The notes: generated by a model from the sequence alone, not told the origin. Counted from the first letter of the stretch, positions 6,873 through 14,509 are shown. The stretch is 17,343 nucleotides of DNA from Dysgonamonadaceae bacterium (GCA_031260235.1 JAIRKG010000004.1:1-17343); one strand, 5' to 3'. A program made the numbers and translations.

Positions 6873-8948
6873 ATGTCAAAAAGGACAAAACTACTTGCCT
6901 GTTTATGCGCAACGCTCGCCGCGCCGCTGGCAGCAATAGAAAAAGACACTGTAAATCTCTCCGAAGTGATTGTAATTGCTCCGCGAACGCCGCGCCCCGT
7001 CAAACTTTCGCCTATTCTGACGCGGGTACTCGGTGGCAAAGCGATGCTTGACGCGGGACATGCCGACCTGCAACAAGTCCTGGAGCAGGAAACACCCGGG
7101 CTGAATATCCGCAAAACCGGCTTCGGCAACGAAATCAACGTGCAGGGACTCGACGCCCGGCACGTTCTTTTTTTGATTGACGGCGAGCGTATGACCGGCG
7201 ATATGGCGGGCAACCTCGACTACGAACGTTTTAACCTTCATGCCATCGACCGAATTGAAATTGTGAAAGGTGCAGGCAGCGCGCTTTACGGTTCGCGGGC
7301 TTCCGGCGCCGTTATCAACCTGATTACGAAGAAACCCTCGCAGCCGCTCGCGGTGGACGCAGGCCTGCGATACGCGCAAATGAACGAGCGCAACTATCCA
7401 GACCCGCACAAAAAAGATTTCCTGTATATGTATGAGAAAAACGCCGACCGCCCCAACCGGCAAAGTTGGGCGTCAGTCGGGGTGAAAACCGGGGCATTTG
7501 CTTCGCAAACCGACGTGTGGTATGCCGAAAGCGACGCTTTTAACCTTTACCAAAAGGCGGGTGACAAAAAAGTATATACCCGCGAGGCCAATCCCTTTCT
7601 GGACAGCGACGTTGAAATTGTTAGCGAACTGGCGCGCCCGCCAATGGGCGTTGATGGCGGAGAACATATTTCCGCTTCGCAAAAACTGTTTTTCGAGCCT
7701 TCGGCAAACCTGAAAATGCAACTCTACGCTACCTCTTTCTTCAAGAATACTTACGATATGGTGCAAGACTTGGTTTTTACGCAGTCGCGGGATTTTACCG
7801 GCGGCGCAAAAGTTACTTACGACCTGAAAACCCGCCTCAGCCTGACCGCCGCCGTCCATGCCGACCGTTACAATCGCTACAAACGGCACGAGCGGCGAGA
7901 CGAGCGAAAAACCGTATATAAAAGCCGCATCCTGCAACACCGCTTTGCTCTGACCGGTCGCTATTTCAGCGGACACGACCTGACACTTGGCATGGAATAC
8001 TTTACAGACGAATTGACCAGCGACCGTTTCGTGAACCGCAAAATGACTTCGCGGGCGCTCAAGGAAACCGAATATTTTTTTCAGGACGAATGGACGGCGG
8101 GCGAAAAATGGGCGCTGACGGCGGGCATCCACAGCCTTTTTTCAAAGCCGTTCGGATGGATGTGGGCGCCCAAGTTGGCGGTGAAATACTCGCCTGCCGA
8201 GCAATGGAGTTTCCGCGCGGTCTTCTCGTCCGGATACCGCTTGCCGTCTATAAAAGAACTGTTTTTTAATTGGAGTCATTTAGCCATGTTCGTGATTAAG
8301 GGCAACGAATTTCTGCGTCCGGAAACGAACCGCTATGTTTCGCTCGGCGCGGAATATTCGGACAGCAGGCTGTTTGTCAACGCCAACTTTTACGGCAACT
8401 TCTTTCGCGACAAGATAGAAGGCGTGTGGCGGATATACGATATGCAGTACAACTTTGAATATACCAATCTCGGATGGCAAAACCTGCGGGGCGTCGAAGC
8501 GGTGGCGCGGTGGCAGGCTTCGGATTACTTCACATTGAATGTTTCGTATGCTTATGTTGATGTCGGCGAACCGGGCGGCGTGCGCATCAACACCGCTTCG
8601 CCTCACGCGGCGACGGGCGGCGCGGAATACCGCTATTGCCGGAAAAACGGTACGTTCGCCGCCGGTTTCTCCGCTTCATACATGGGGCGCAAACGTTTCG
8701 ACGTGCAAGACCGCGTCTATGTGGAAAAGGAAGGACGAAGCCGCGACGCCTGGTTCCGGTGCGACCTGCCTGCCTACACGCTCTGCAACCTCACCCTGTC
8801 GCAAACCTTTTACAAACTGAAAATAACGGCGGGGATAAACAACCTGTTCAATTATAAACCGGCAACGCTGGGATCGGGGCTGACGGCGTTTAGCGTTCCG
8901 GCTACTGCGGGGGCGCGGGGGTATATCCAATTTACAGTTAAGAACTAA
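6873..8948 (+). CDS. HmuR-like TonB-dependent haem receptor
   Basis: 691 residues, the normal size for an outer-membrane haem/haemoglobin receptor. Signal peptide MSKRTKLLACLCATLAAPLAA, then a likely TonB box near DTVNLSEVIV. The plug domain (about 45-150) includes LEQETPGLNIRKTG, INVQGLDARHVLFLIDGERM and IEIVKGAGSALYGSRASGAV, all family hallmarks. A long beta-barrel ends in aromatic-rich strands (GYIQFTVKN). The haem-receptor motifs are altered: FRAP appears as YRLP (455-458) and NPNL as NEFL (478-481, followed by RPETN). The downstream hmuY-like gene, 5 bases away, supports a role in haem import. An upstream in-frame ATG at 6837 is rejected because it would add residues ahead of the signal peptide. 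The gene is visibly GC-richer than pnp or tpiA. Confidence 0.9.
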   Translation: MSKRTKLLACLCATLAAPLAAIEKDTVNLSEVIVIAPRTPRPVKLSPILTRVLGGKAMLDAGHADLQQVLEQETPGLNIRKTGFGNEINVQGLDARHVLFLIDGERMTGDMAGNLDYERFNLHAIDRIEIVKGAGSALYGSRASGAVINLITKKPSQPLAVDAGLRYAQMNERNYPDPHKKDFLYMYEKNADRPNRQSWASVGVKTGAFASQTDVWYAESDAFNLYQKAGDKKVYTREANPFLDSDVEIVSELARPPMGVDGGEHISASQKLFFEPSANLKMQLYATSFFKNTYDMVQDLVFTQSRDFTGGAKVTYDLKTRLSLTAAVHADRYNRYKRHERRDERKTVYKSRILQHRFALTGRYFSGHDLTLGMEYFTDELTSDRFVNRKMTSRALKETEYFFQDEWTAGEKWALTAGIHSLFSKPFGWMWAPKLAVKYSPAEQWSFRAVFSSGYRLPSIKELFFNWSHLAMFVIKGNEFLRPETNRYVSLGAEYSDSRLFVNANFYGNFFRDKIEGVWRIYDMQYNFEYTNLGWQNLRGVEAVARWQASDYFTLNVSYAYVDVGEPGGVRINTASPHAATGGAEYRYCRKNGTFAAGFSASYMGRKRFDVQDRVYVEKEGRSRDAWFRCDLPAYTLCNLTLSQTFYKLKITAGINNLFNYKPATLGSGLTAFSVPATAGARGYIQFTVKN

Positions 8949-8953
8949 GAGCA

Positions 8954-9664
8954 ATGAAACACTCGTCAATTATCTATTACTTGCTTGCATTGCTGGGGGC
9001 AGTTTCCTGTGTGGAATACGACGCGGAACCTTTCACTGGAAAAATCATGCCCCGCGCTACGGGTTACAGTTCCGGTGTAACCGACGACTGGATTTATTTC
9101 AACCTGCACACGGGGGAGGTTTTTAATAAATACATGCCCAATGAAGATATTCGGGAAGGAGAACAATTCAACCGCACGGATTGGGATTTGGCTTTCTGCG
9201 GCTATCACATGCGCACCAACAGCGGCACGAGCGGTTGCGGGCAGGGCGGCGCAATCGACCTGGGTTACGGCGATTACGACCGGTGGAAAACCGTCGCACA
9301 ACTCCCAACGAATGCCGAATGGATAACGGATACCGATACGGATGTGTACATTACTTATTCGCAAAGCGACTGGTATCGCCATCTGCTGGAAAACCACATG
9401 AATGTCGAAGATAACCCCTGGTTTGACCCCAACAGCGGACCGGCGCGCAAACTCACCAGCGCCAACCGCAAATTGGAAGAATCAATGTCGCTCGCCGGTC
9501 CCCCGATGTCCTACACGCCGTCGTATCACACCTACGTCGTGCGTACTGCCGATGGACTGCGATATTTTAAGCTGCAGGTTGTCAACTGGTACAACGTTCA
9601 TTCCGAAATTGACGCGACCGGCGGTGAGTTGAGTTATTATTGCGATGAGTTGAATGGTATTTAG
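8954..9664 (+). CDS. HmuY-like haem-binding lipoprotein (haemophore)
   Basis: 236 residues with a lipoprotein signal (MKHSSIIYYLLALLGAVSC, Cys19). HmuY-family signatures are clear: WIYFNLHTGEV (46-56), then DWDLAFCGYHMRTNSGTSG (76-94) running into a glycine-rich GQGGAID, and a late strand VVRTADGLRYFKLQVVNWYN. HmuY proteins capture haem at the surface and hand it to the HmuR receptor; the receptor gene lies directly upstream with a 5-base gap, suggesting translational coupling. In P. gingivalis HmuY two histidines bind haem. Here the region around the second (SMSLAGPPM, 177-185) has methionines (178, 185) and no histidine, suggesting Met ligation as described for several HmuY homologues. The first ligand cannot be placed by eye. 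The gene closes the operon. Confidence 0.88.
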   Translation: MKHSSIIYYLLALLGAVSCVEYDAEPFTGKIMPRATGYSSGVTDDWIYFNLHTGEVFNKYMPNEDIREGEQFNRTDWDLAFCGYHMRTNSGTSGCGQGGAIDLGYGDYDRWKTVAQLPTNAEWITDTDTDVYITYSQSDWYRHLLENHMNVEDNPWFDPNSGPARKLTSANRKLEESMSLAGPPMSYTPSYHTYVVRTADGLRYFKLQVVNWYNVHSEIDATGGELSYYCDELNGI

Positions 9665-9738
9665 AATATCAGTCTAACGATATTCAGACTGCAAAAAAAG
9701 AACAATTAGCCTTACTGCAATGCCGTTTTTCTTTTTTT

Positions 9739-9767
9739 GATTGCTTCGCCCGAAGCAATCCGGAAAA
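9739..9767 (+). repeat. Interspersed hairpin repeat, copy 2
   Basis: GATTGCTTCG (9739-9748) and CGAAGCAATC (9751-9760) form a perfect 10-base hairpin with a CC turn, followed by CGGAAAAAA. The outer arms and tail match copy 1 at 3752-3787, with a shortened interior. A T-run lies before and an A-run after the stem, which is the wrong order for a plus-strand terminator. It faces copy 3 in inverted orientation across the 21-bp repeat array. Confidence 0.8.
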
Positions 9768-9799
9768 AAACTTTCATTTATCCTAAATCCACTCTTTTG

Positions 9800-9931
9800 G
9801 AGTGGAAATACACTCTTTTAGAATATAATTATACTCTCCGAACATATAATTATAGTCTTTTTACATATAATTATACTCTCTGAACATATAATTATAGTCT
9901 TTTTACATATAATTATACTCTTTTAGAATAG
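9800..9931. repeat. 21-bp tandem repeat array with palindromic TATAATTATA cores
   Basis: Units of exactly 21 bases start at 9800 (degenerate), 9821, 9842, 9863, 9884 and 9905, with a partial unit at 9926-9931; a further degenerate unit may lie at 9781-9799. The core of the five good units is ATATAATTATA, containing the self-complementary TATAATTATA, followed by CTCT or GTCT and a T-rich or CTGA end. Units at 9842 and 9884 are identical (GTCTTTTT ending) and alternate with CTCT-type units, so there is a 42-bp higher-order period. Stops occur in the frames on both strands, so this is not a protein repeat. There are no unique spacers, so it is not CRISPR. A spacing of two helical turns would place every core on the same DNA face. 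Confidence 0.9.
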
Positions 9932-9996
9932 TCGGCGATACTTTTCAGTATCAAAATAATACAAAAAGAGTGCAATTTGATTATTTGCAGCGTTTC

Positions 9997-10029
9997 TCCG
10001 GATTGTTTCGCCGCGTAGCGGCATACAAT
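9997..10029 (-). repeat. Interspersed hairpin repeat, copy 3 (inverted)
   Basis: Read on the minus strand, ATTGT (10029-10025) pairs with ACAAT (10006-10002), CCGC with GCGG around TAC, and the tail is CCGGA. This is the architecture of copy 1 with paired changes in both stems (ATTGC/GCAAT to ATTGT/ACAAT, CTGC/GCAG to CCGC/GCGG). With copy 2 it forms imperfect inverted ends (CGAAnCAATCCGGA, then A-rich) around the 21-bp repeat array. Confidence 0.75.
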
Positions 10030-10066
10030 AAGATGTATGGGATTGCAAAAACCGTATAGGAGGGTA

Positions 10067-10088
10067 TTTCGTTGCGGGCGCAACGAAA
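10067..10088. repeat. Perfect 10-bp hairpin
   Basis: TTTCGTTGCG (10067-10076) and CGCAACGAAA (10079-10088) flank a GG turn. No T-run follows on the plus strand beyond GTGTTTTTC a few bases on, and none on the minus strand, so a terminator role is weak. It has the same form as repeat copy 2 (10-bp arms, 2-base turn) but an unrelated sequence. It lies between the repeat element and the block that ends in the orphan terminator. Confidence 0.7.
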
Positions 10089-10266
10089 GTGTTTTTCAGT
10101 TGATGTTGTAATTCATTTTGCGTGATATGTCTGCCTTACCCCTTTTGCTCCCCGCAAAGATACCGGCAAACAGCCGACTGCCCAGATGATGTTTTCGAGC
10201 ATACGACCCAAAAGTCTCTGTCCTGTAATCAAAACCGTCTTTCCAGTGCGTGCATGACCCAAACGC
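10089..10266. other. Gene-free block of unknown role ahead of an orphan terminator
   Basis: No convincing gene is seen. The block is more GC-balanced and more complex than the flanking A/T-rich repeats. On the minus strand one frame is open for about 64 codons, ending at a stop at 10098-10096 (it contains HWKDGFDYRTETFG), but it lacks a start codon. On the plus strand the 9-mer AAACAGCCG at 10168-10176 recurs exactly 100 bases later as the left arm of the terminator hairpin. A TATCTTTG box on the minus strand (10162-10155) matches a -7 element but has no TTG at the right distance. A small RNA or a coding remnant are both possible. Confidence 0.35.
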
Positions 10267-10292
10267 AAAACAGCCGGATACGGCTGTTTTTT
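10267..10292 (+). terminator. Strong intrinsic terminator without an obvious gene
   Basis: AAAACAGCCG (10267-10276), loop GATA, CGGCTGTTTT (10281-10290) and further Ts give a 10-bp stem ending in a six-T run on the plus strand. The four As on the left could serve weakly on the minus strand. The nearest plus-strand gene (hmuY-like) ends 600 bases upstream, so the terminator either closes a long hmu transcript or ends an unannotated small RNA. Confidence 0.8.
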
Positions 10293-10386
10293 ACAAGGCT
10301 TGCGATACATAATATCTTATATATATTTTGCATCCGCAACTACAAGGTTTTCGTTAAATATTTCGTTCGATGGCAACCTCTGTTCG

Positions 10387-10890
10387 TCAGTTAATCTTCA
10401 CAAGATGTTGTTTCAAATGATCCGGAACATCGGCAAGGTCGATAATCTTCAATTCCCTGTCCGAAGATGTTTCCGTCTTAACTAATGTTTCATTCAGATA
10501 TTCCGTATCAATTTTCCACATGGCGCCTGTTGCGGGGTCGATTATTAACATTCCGATCAATCCGCCGATCAGAATATTCCCAAAATACCAGCCATCAATA
10601 TCGGCGTCAATGAATACGGTTTTATCGGCATACCCCGCTTTGGAAAACTTTACCAGGTATTCCGCTCTCGAGAAAAATCCCGCGCTTGCTTTCATCTTCA
10701 CGCTTGTTGGCGTAATCCCTGTATAAACTTCCCTGCCGTGTTTATCAACAATACTGATATTTGCACCCTGAGGGTTGCTGTTAATGTGTACCGGATAGGT
10801 CGACCGCGTAACGATTGTTGCGCAGCTTGAAAATAAAACCGGTGCGCAGATAACTGCGACTAACATAATCGTCAAATTTTTTTTGTTCAT
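10387..10890 (-). CDS. Small lipoprotein with a PEGA-like domain
   Basis: 167 residues. N-terminal lipoprotein signal: MNKKNLTIMLVAVICAPVLF, then lipobox FSSC with Cys23. The following segment (about 32-100) resembles PEGA-type surface domains: VHINSNPQGANISIVDKHGR, then YTGITPTSVKMKA, ending in a YLVKFSKAGY strand. A hydrophobic Gly/Ile stretch (YFGNILIGGLIGMLIIDPATGAMW) with the D-P-x-T-G-A-M-W motif is typical of small Bacteroidota and proteobacterial lipoproteins of unknown function. The C-terminal tail is charged. It lies downstream of pnp on the same strand, but a terminator intervenes, so it probably has its own promoter; none is clear. The leader carries a near-duplicated A/T-rich stretch (10891-10915). 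Role unknown; probably envelope-anchored. Confidence 0.8.
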   Translation of the reverse strand: MNKKNLTIMLVAVICAPVLFSSCATIVTRSTYPVHINSNPQGANISIVDKHGREVYTGITPTSVKMKASAGFFSRAEYLVKFSKAGYADKTVFIDADIDGWYFGNILIGGLIGMLIIDPATGAMWKIDTEYLNETLVKTETSSDRELKIIDLADVPDHLKQHLVKIN

Positions 10891-10926
10891 GATATTATCT
10901 TTATATTATCTTTTTAGTTGACAAAT

Positions 10927-10955
10927 AAAAAAAGTAGACGAGTTAACTCGTCTAC
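10927..10955 (-). terminator. Intrinsic terminator of pnp
   Basis: The 22 bases at 10934-10955 are a perfect palindrome: GTAGACGAG, TTAA, CTCGTCTAC. On the minus strand it is followed directly by a seven-T run (plus-strand As at 10927-10933). It lies 19 bases beyond the pnp stop and separates pnp from the next minus-strand gene. Confidence 0.9.
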
Positions 10956-10973
10956 CTGTTAATTAATTAATCT

Positions 10974-13172
10974 CTATTTCCGCTCCGGTCTGTGTGGTCT
11001 ACGAGACCTGTCGTCGCGGTTCGGACGCTCATACTCATACGGACGGTCTTCATGTTCCGGACGTGGCAAGAGAGCCTTGCGGGACAGTTTAACCTTGCCG
11101 GTTTTCGGGTCAATATCCACCAGTTTTACCTGCACGGTATCACCTTCCTTCAAGCCCGCTTCTTCAACGGTTTCCAAACGTTTCCATTCGATTTCGGAAA
11201 TATGAAGCAAACCGTCTCTCCCCGGAAGAAACTCGACGAATGCGCCGAAAGGCATTATCGAGCGAATTTTTCCTTCATATATTTTATTGATTTCGGGAAC
11301 GGCGATAATACCACGGATTTTTTCCATAGCGGCATTGATTGCCGACTTGTTCGGAGCGGCAACTTCTATGCGCCCTGCGCCGTCAATTTCTTCAATCGTG
11401 ATTGTTGTTCCTGTTTCTTCCTGCAATCCTTGAATTACCTTTCCACCGGGTCCAATCACTGCGCCGATAAATTCTTTGGCAATCATCAGCATTTCAATTC
11501 TCGGCACATGCGGTTTGAAATCAGGACGCGGTTCGGGAATCGTTTCCAGCAGTTTGCCCAGTATGTGTTCCCTGCCCTGTTTGGCTTGCGCCAAAGCGTT
11601 TTCCAGAATTTCGTAGGAAAGGCCGTCTACCTTAATATCCATTTGCGTAGCAGTAATTCCGTCGCGGGTGCCGGTAACTTTGAAATCCATATCGCCCAGG
11701 TGATCTTCATCGCCCAAAATATCCGAAAGCACGGCGTATTTTGTTCCTTTATTTTCGGAAATCAAACCCATAGCAATTCCTGAAACAGGTTTTTTAATTT
11801 GTACGCCGGCGTCCATCAGAGCAAGTGTACCCGAACAAACGGTCGCCATAGAAGAAGAACCATTTGATTCGAGGATGTCGGATACGATGCGAACCGTATA
11901 AGGAAAGTTTTGAGGAAACATAGGTTTCAATGCGCGGTGCGCCAGATTTCCATGCCCGACTTCGCGACGTCCGACGCCCCGTTGCGGCCGTGCTTCGCCG
12001 GTAGCGAAAGGCGGGAAATTGTAATGCAGCAGGAAACGTTCCTTCTCGGTATCCAACACGTCGTCCACAATTTTTTCGTCCAGTTTGGTACCCAAAGTAA
12101 CGGTTGCCAGCGCTTGCGTTTCGCCGCGTGTGAAAACAGCCGATCCGTGAGGTCCCGGAATGTAATTTACTTCCGACCAGATAGGACGGATTTCCGAAGT
12201 TTTGCGTCCGTCCAGACGAATACCTTCGTCCAAAATACAGCGACGCATGGCTTCTTTTTCCACTTCGTGGTAATATTTGCCTATCAATGCCTTTTTTTCG
12301 TCAGTCAATTCTTCTTCGGTGAACTGCGTTTTGTATTCCTCAACAATGGCTTTGAAAGCCTCGCTGCGTTCATGTTTGCCCTGTCCCGAACGGGCTACGG
12401 CATATACTTTGTCATACAGTTTGGTTTTAATATCTTCGCGCAGAGCCTCGTCGTTTTCTTCGTGGCAATATTCGCGTTTCACGGCAGTCCCAACTTCTTC
12501 CGCCAGTTCGATTTGCGCCCGGCACATAACCTTAATGATTTCGTGGGCAAATTTGATGGCTTCGAGCATTTCGGCTTCCGAAACTTCTTTCATTTCGCCT
12601 TCCACCATCATGATATTGTCAATGGTTGCGCCGACCATAATGTCAATATCTGCCATTTCCAGTTCATCGAAAGTCGGATTGATTTTGAATTGTCCGTTGA
12701 TTCGGGCAACACGCACTTCGGCAATCGGCCCGTTGAAAGGAATAGTCGAAACGGACAGGGCAGCCGAAGCGGCCAATCCGGCCAGCGCATCGGGAATATC
12801 TTTCCCGTCTGTCGAAAACAGAATAATGTTCACAAAAACTTCTGCATGATAATCGTCTGGAAATAGGGGACGTAAAGCGCGGTCAACCAATCGGCAAGTC
12901 AAAATTTCGTAGTCTGAGGCTCTGCCTTCTCTTCTTGTGAATCCTCCAGGGAAGCGTCCGAAAGCCGAATACTTTTCTTTGTACTCAACTTGCAACGGCA
13001 TAAAATCCGTACCGGGAACAGCATCTTTGGCGGCGCATACTGTCGCCAAAATCATAGTGTCGTTCATTCTTAACTCGACCGCACCGTCGGCTTGTTTCGC
13101 CAGTTTGCCGGTCTCAATGGTGATGATTCTTCCATCACCCAAATCAAATTTTTTAACAATCGGATTAATCAT
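10974..13172 (-). CDS. pnp: Polyribonucleotide nucleotidyltransferase (PNPase)
   Basis: 732 residues, within the usual range. PNPase degrades RNA 3' to 5' by phosphorolysis and works in mRNA turnover. The order is: first RNase PH domain ([20 protein letters not shown] and [12 protein letters not shown]), helical linker, second RNase PH domain with the catalytic-site motif [19 protein letters not shown] domain ([19 protein letters not shown]) and S1 domain ([25 protein letters not shown]). An Arg-rich tail ([13 protein letters not shown]) ends the protein and may add RNA affinity. The ATG at 13172 is chosen over one 14 codons upstream because MINPIVKKF is the family-typical start and the -7 element lies just upstream. 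The gene is monocistronic: own promoter and own terminator. Large open frames on the opposite strand here are shadows. Confidence 0.97.
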   Translation of the reverse strand: MINPIVKKFDLGDGRIITIETGKLAKQADGAVELRMNDTMILATVCAAKDAVPGTDFMPLQVEYKEKYSAFGRFPGGFTRREGRASDYEILTCRLVDRALRPLFPDDYHAEVFVNIILFSTDGKDIPDALAGLAASAALSVSTIPFNGPIAEVRVARINGQFKINPTFDELEMADIDIMVGATIDNIMMVEGEMKEVSEAEMLEAIKFAHEIIKVMCRAQIELAEEVGTAVKREYCHEENDEALREDIKTKLYDKVYAVARSGQGKHERSEAFKAIVEEYKTQFTEEELTDEKKALIGKYYHEVEKEAMRRCILDEGIRLDGRKTSEIRPIWSEVNYIPGPHGSAVFTRGETQALATVTLGTKLDEKIVDDVLDTEKERFLLHYNFPPFATGEARPQRGVGRREVGHGNLAHRALKPMFPQNFPYTVRIVSDILESNGSSSMATVCSGTLALMDAGVQIKKPVSGIAMGLISENKGTKYAVLSDILGDEDHLGDMDFKVTGTRDGITATQMDIKVDGLSYEILENALAQAKQGREHILGKLLETIPEPRPDFKPHVPRIEMLMIAKEFIGAVIGPGGKVIQGLQEETGTTITIEEIDGAGRIEVAAPNKSAINAAMEKIRGIIAVPEINKIYEGKIRSIMPFGAFVEFLPGRDGLLHISEIEWKRLETVEEAGLKEGDTVQVKLVDIDPKTGKVKLSRKALLPRPEHEDRPYEYERPNRDDRSRRPHRPERK

Positions 13173-13213
13173 AAAATAATCTTTTTTAGTCTGTTTTTCT
13201 TTATAAAATTGCA

Positions 13214-13221
13214 CAAAGATA
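13214..13221 (-). promoter_or_regulatory. pnp promoter -7 element
   Basis: On the minus strand, TATCTTTG is an exact TAnnTTTG match about 42 bases before the pnp ATG, implying a leader near 35 bases. The -33 element is not clear; it would fall around 13241-13244, overlapping the opposing promoter. Confidence 0.6.
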
Positions 13222-13244
13222 ATTAAAAATAACGAAAAACATCG

Positions 13245-13252
13245 TATATTTG
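13245..13252 (+). promoter_or_regulatory. Promoter -7 element of the TlpA-like/tpiA/SPOR/folE unit
   Basis: TATATTTG is an exact TAnnTTTG match 30 bases before the ATG at 13283, implying a leader of roughly 24 bases. No TTG occurs at the ideal distance. It is divergent from and interlocked with the pnp promoter. Confidence 0.55.
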
Positions 13253-13282
13253 TACCTAAATTTCAAAAAATAAACCAATCGA

Positions 13283-14509
13283 ATGAAGACGAAAATGACT
13301 TCTCACGATACGCTATACACGGCACACGATTCACGGTACACGACGTTTGTTGTATATCGCTTATCGTTTGCCGTTTACCTTATAATCCTGTTTGGGTCAT
13401 GTACAAAGGGCAATGAGTTTACGATTGAAGGCTACATCAAGAATAGTTCCGAAAAAACGCTCTACTTGGAAAATGTTACTACGTCGTCGATTGTGGTTTT
13501 GGATTCCGTGAAATTAGGCAATAGCGGTTCTTTCCGTTTCAAAAGGCAACGGCCACAAGAGCCGGATTTCTACCGTTTGCGTTTGAAGCGGCAATTCATT
13601 AATTTGTCTATCGACAGTACGGAAACGATCACCGTGCTGGCGGATACGCTGAATTTTGCCCGCGATTATACGGTGGAGGGTTCTTACGAATGTGTGAAAA
13701 TCAAAGAATTGACTTTTTTGCAATTAGCCGCCAACGAAACTTATCGTCAGTTGCAAAAACGATACGAGTCCAAAGCGATTTCCTTGGATGAATACACTGC
13801 CGAAGTAAAAGAAGTTATTGATACGTATAAAAGGAGAGCCATAAATTATATCATAGCAAATCCGGCTTCGGCGACGGCTTATTTCGCGCTGTTCCAGCAA
13901 ATAGACGGATTGCTGATATTCGATCCTTACGACAGGCAGGATTCCAAAATGTATGGCGCTGTTGCCAACAGCTGGAATGTGTATTATCCCAATGCGCTTC
14001 GCACGAAACATCTGGTTGGTTTATTCACCAATTCGCTGATTGTATTGCGGGGGAGGAAAGACAGGGTAACACTGCAGCAATTAGACAGTAAGCAGTTTTT
14101 CGACATTTCTTTGCCGTCGATTCAAGACAGCGAGATCCGCTTTTCGGAAACGTGCGCCGGAAAGATAACGCTTTTGGATTTCACGGCTTATGAATCACAA
14201 TATTCGCCTCGGCACAATATGGGTTTGCTGAAAATTTACCGGAAATACGATCAGCAAGGTTTTACGATTTATCAAGTGTCGCTGGACAGAGACAAACATT
14301 TCTGGAAAAATGCCGCCGTCAATCTACCCTGGATTTGCGTTAATGATCCGCAATCTGTTTATTCCGAAATTGCCAGAAAATATAATGTGAGCAACCTTCC
14401 GACCGGTTTTTTGTTCGGCAGGGACGGGGAGATTATTGCGCGGATAAGCGATTATGGCGATTTGGAGAAGTTGGTTGCGACTGAAATACACAATATAATT
14501 AACAAATAA
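13283..14509 (+). CDS. DUF4369/TlpA-like lipoprotein with SxxS in place of the CxxC redox motif
   Basis: 408 residues. A lipoprotein signal ends FAVYLIILFGSC with Cys40. An N-terminal DUF4369-like beta domain follows (FTIEGYIKNSSEKTLYLENV and later LDSVKLGNSGSFRFK), then a helical linker and a C-terminal thioredoxin-like/TlpA domain (about 290-400). Where TlpA has W-C-x-x-C after the first strand, this protein reads DFTAYESQYSPRHNM: Ser305 and Ser308 replace both cysteines. The cis-proline region LPTGFLFGRDGEIIARI is kept. It therefore cannot do thiol-disulfide chemistry by the usual route. The N-terminal 25 residues are unusually long for a signal peptide n-region and are encoded by a repetitive CACGATnC/ACAC tract. 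It heads the tpiA unit, with a 22-base gap. Probably periplasmic and membrane-anchored; its role is unknown. Confidence 0.88.
   Translation: MKTKMTSHDTLYTAHDSRYTTFVVYRLSFAVYLIILFGSCTKGNEFTIEGYIKNSSEKTLYLENVTTSSIVVLDSVKLGNSGSFRFKRQRPQEPDFYRLRLKRQFINLSIDSTETITVLADTLNFARDYTVEGSYECVKIKELTFLQLAANETYRQLQKRYESKAISLDEYTAEVKEVIDTYKRRAINYIIANPASATAYFALFQQIDGLLIFDPYDRQDSKMYGAVANSWNVYYPNALRTKHLVGLFTNSLIVLRGRKDRVTLQQLDSKQFFDISLPSIQDSEIRFSETCAGKITLLDFTAYESQYSPRHNMGLLKIYRKYDQQGFTIYQVSLDRDKHFWKNAAVNLPWICVNDPQSVYSEIARKYNVSNLPTGFLFGRDGEIIARISDYGDLEKLVATEIHNIINK

Noticed and set aside
7473..8132. Minus-strand open frame of 219 codons inside the TonB receptor gene
   Set aside because: Antisense to a well-supported receptor, with no recognisable domain; a by-product of GC-rich codon use.
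9781..9931. CRISPR array
   Set aside because: The units are contiguous 21-mers with no unique spacers, and no cas genes are nearby.
10096..10290. Minus-strand open frames of about 64 codons in the gene-free block
   Set aside because: The best-looking frame has no start codon, and the alternative frame with ATG shows no family features; kept only as an unexplained block.
10992..12866. Long plus-strand open frames (263 and 318 codons) opposite pnp
   Set aside because: Phe/His/Arg-rich translations with no family features, lying antisense to a clearly recognisable PNPase; shadow frames.
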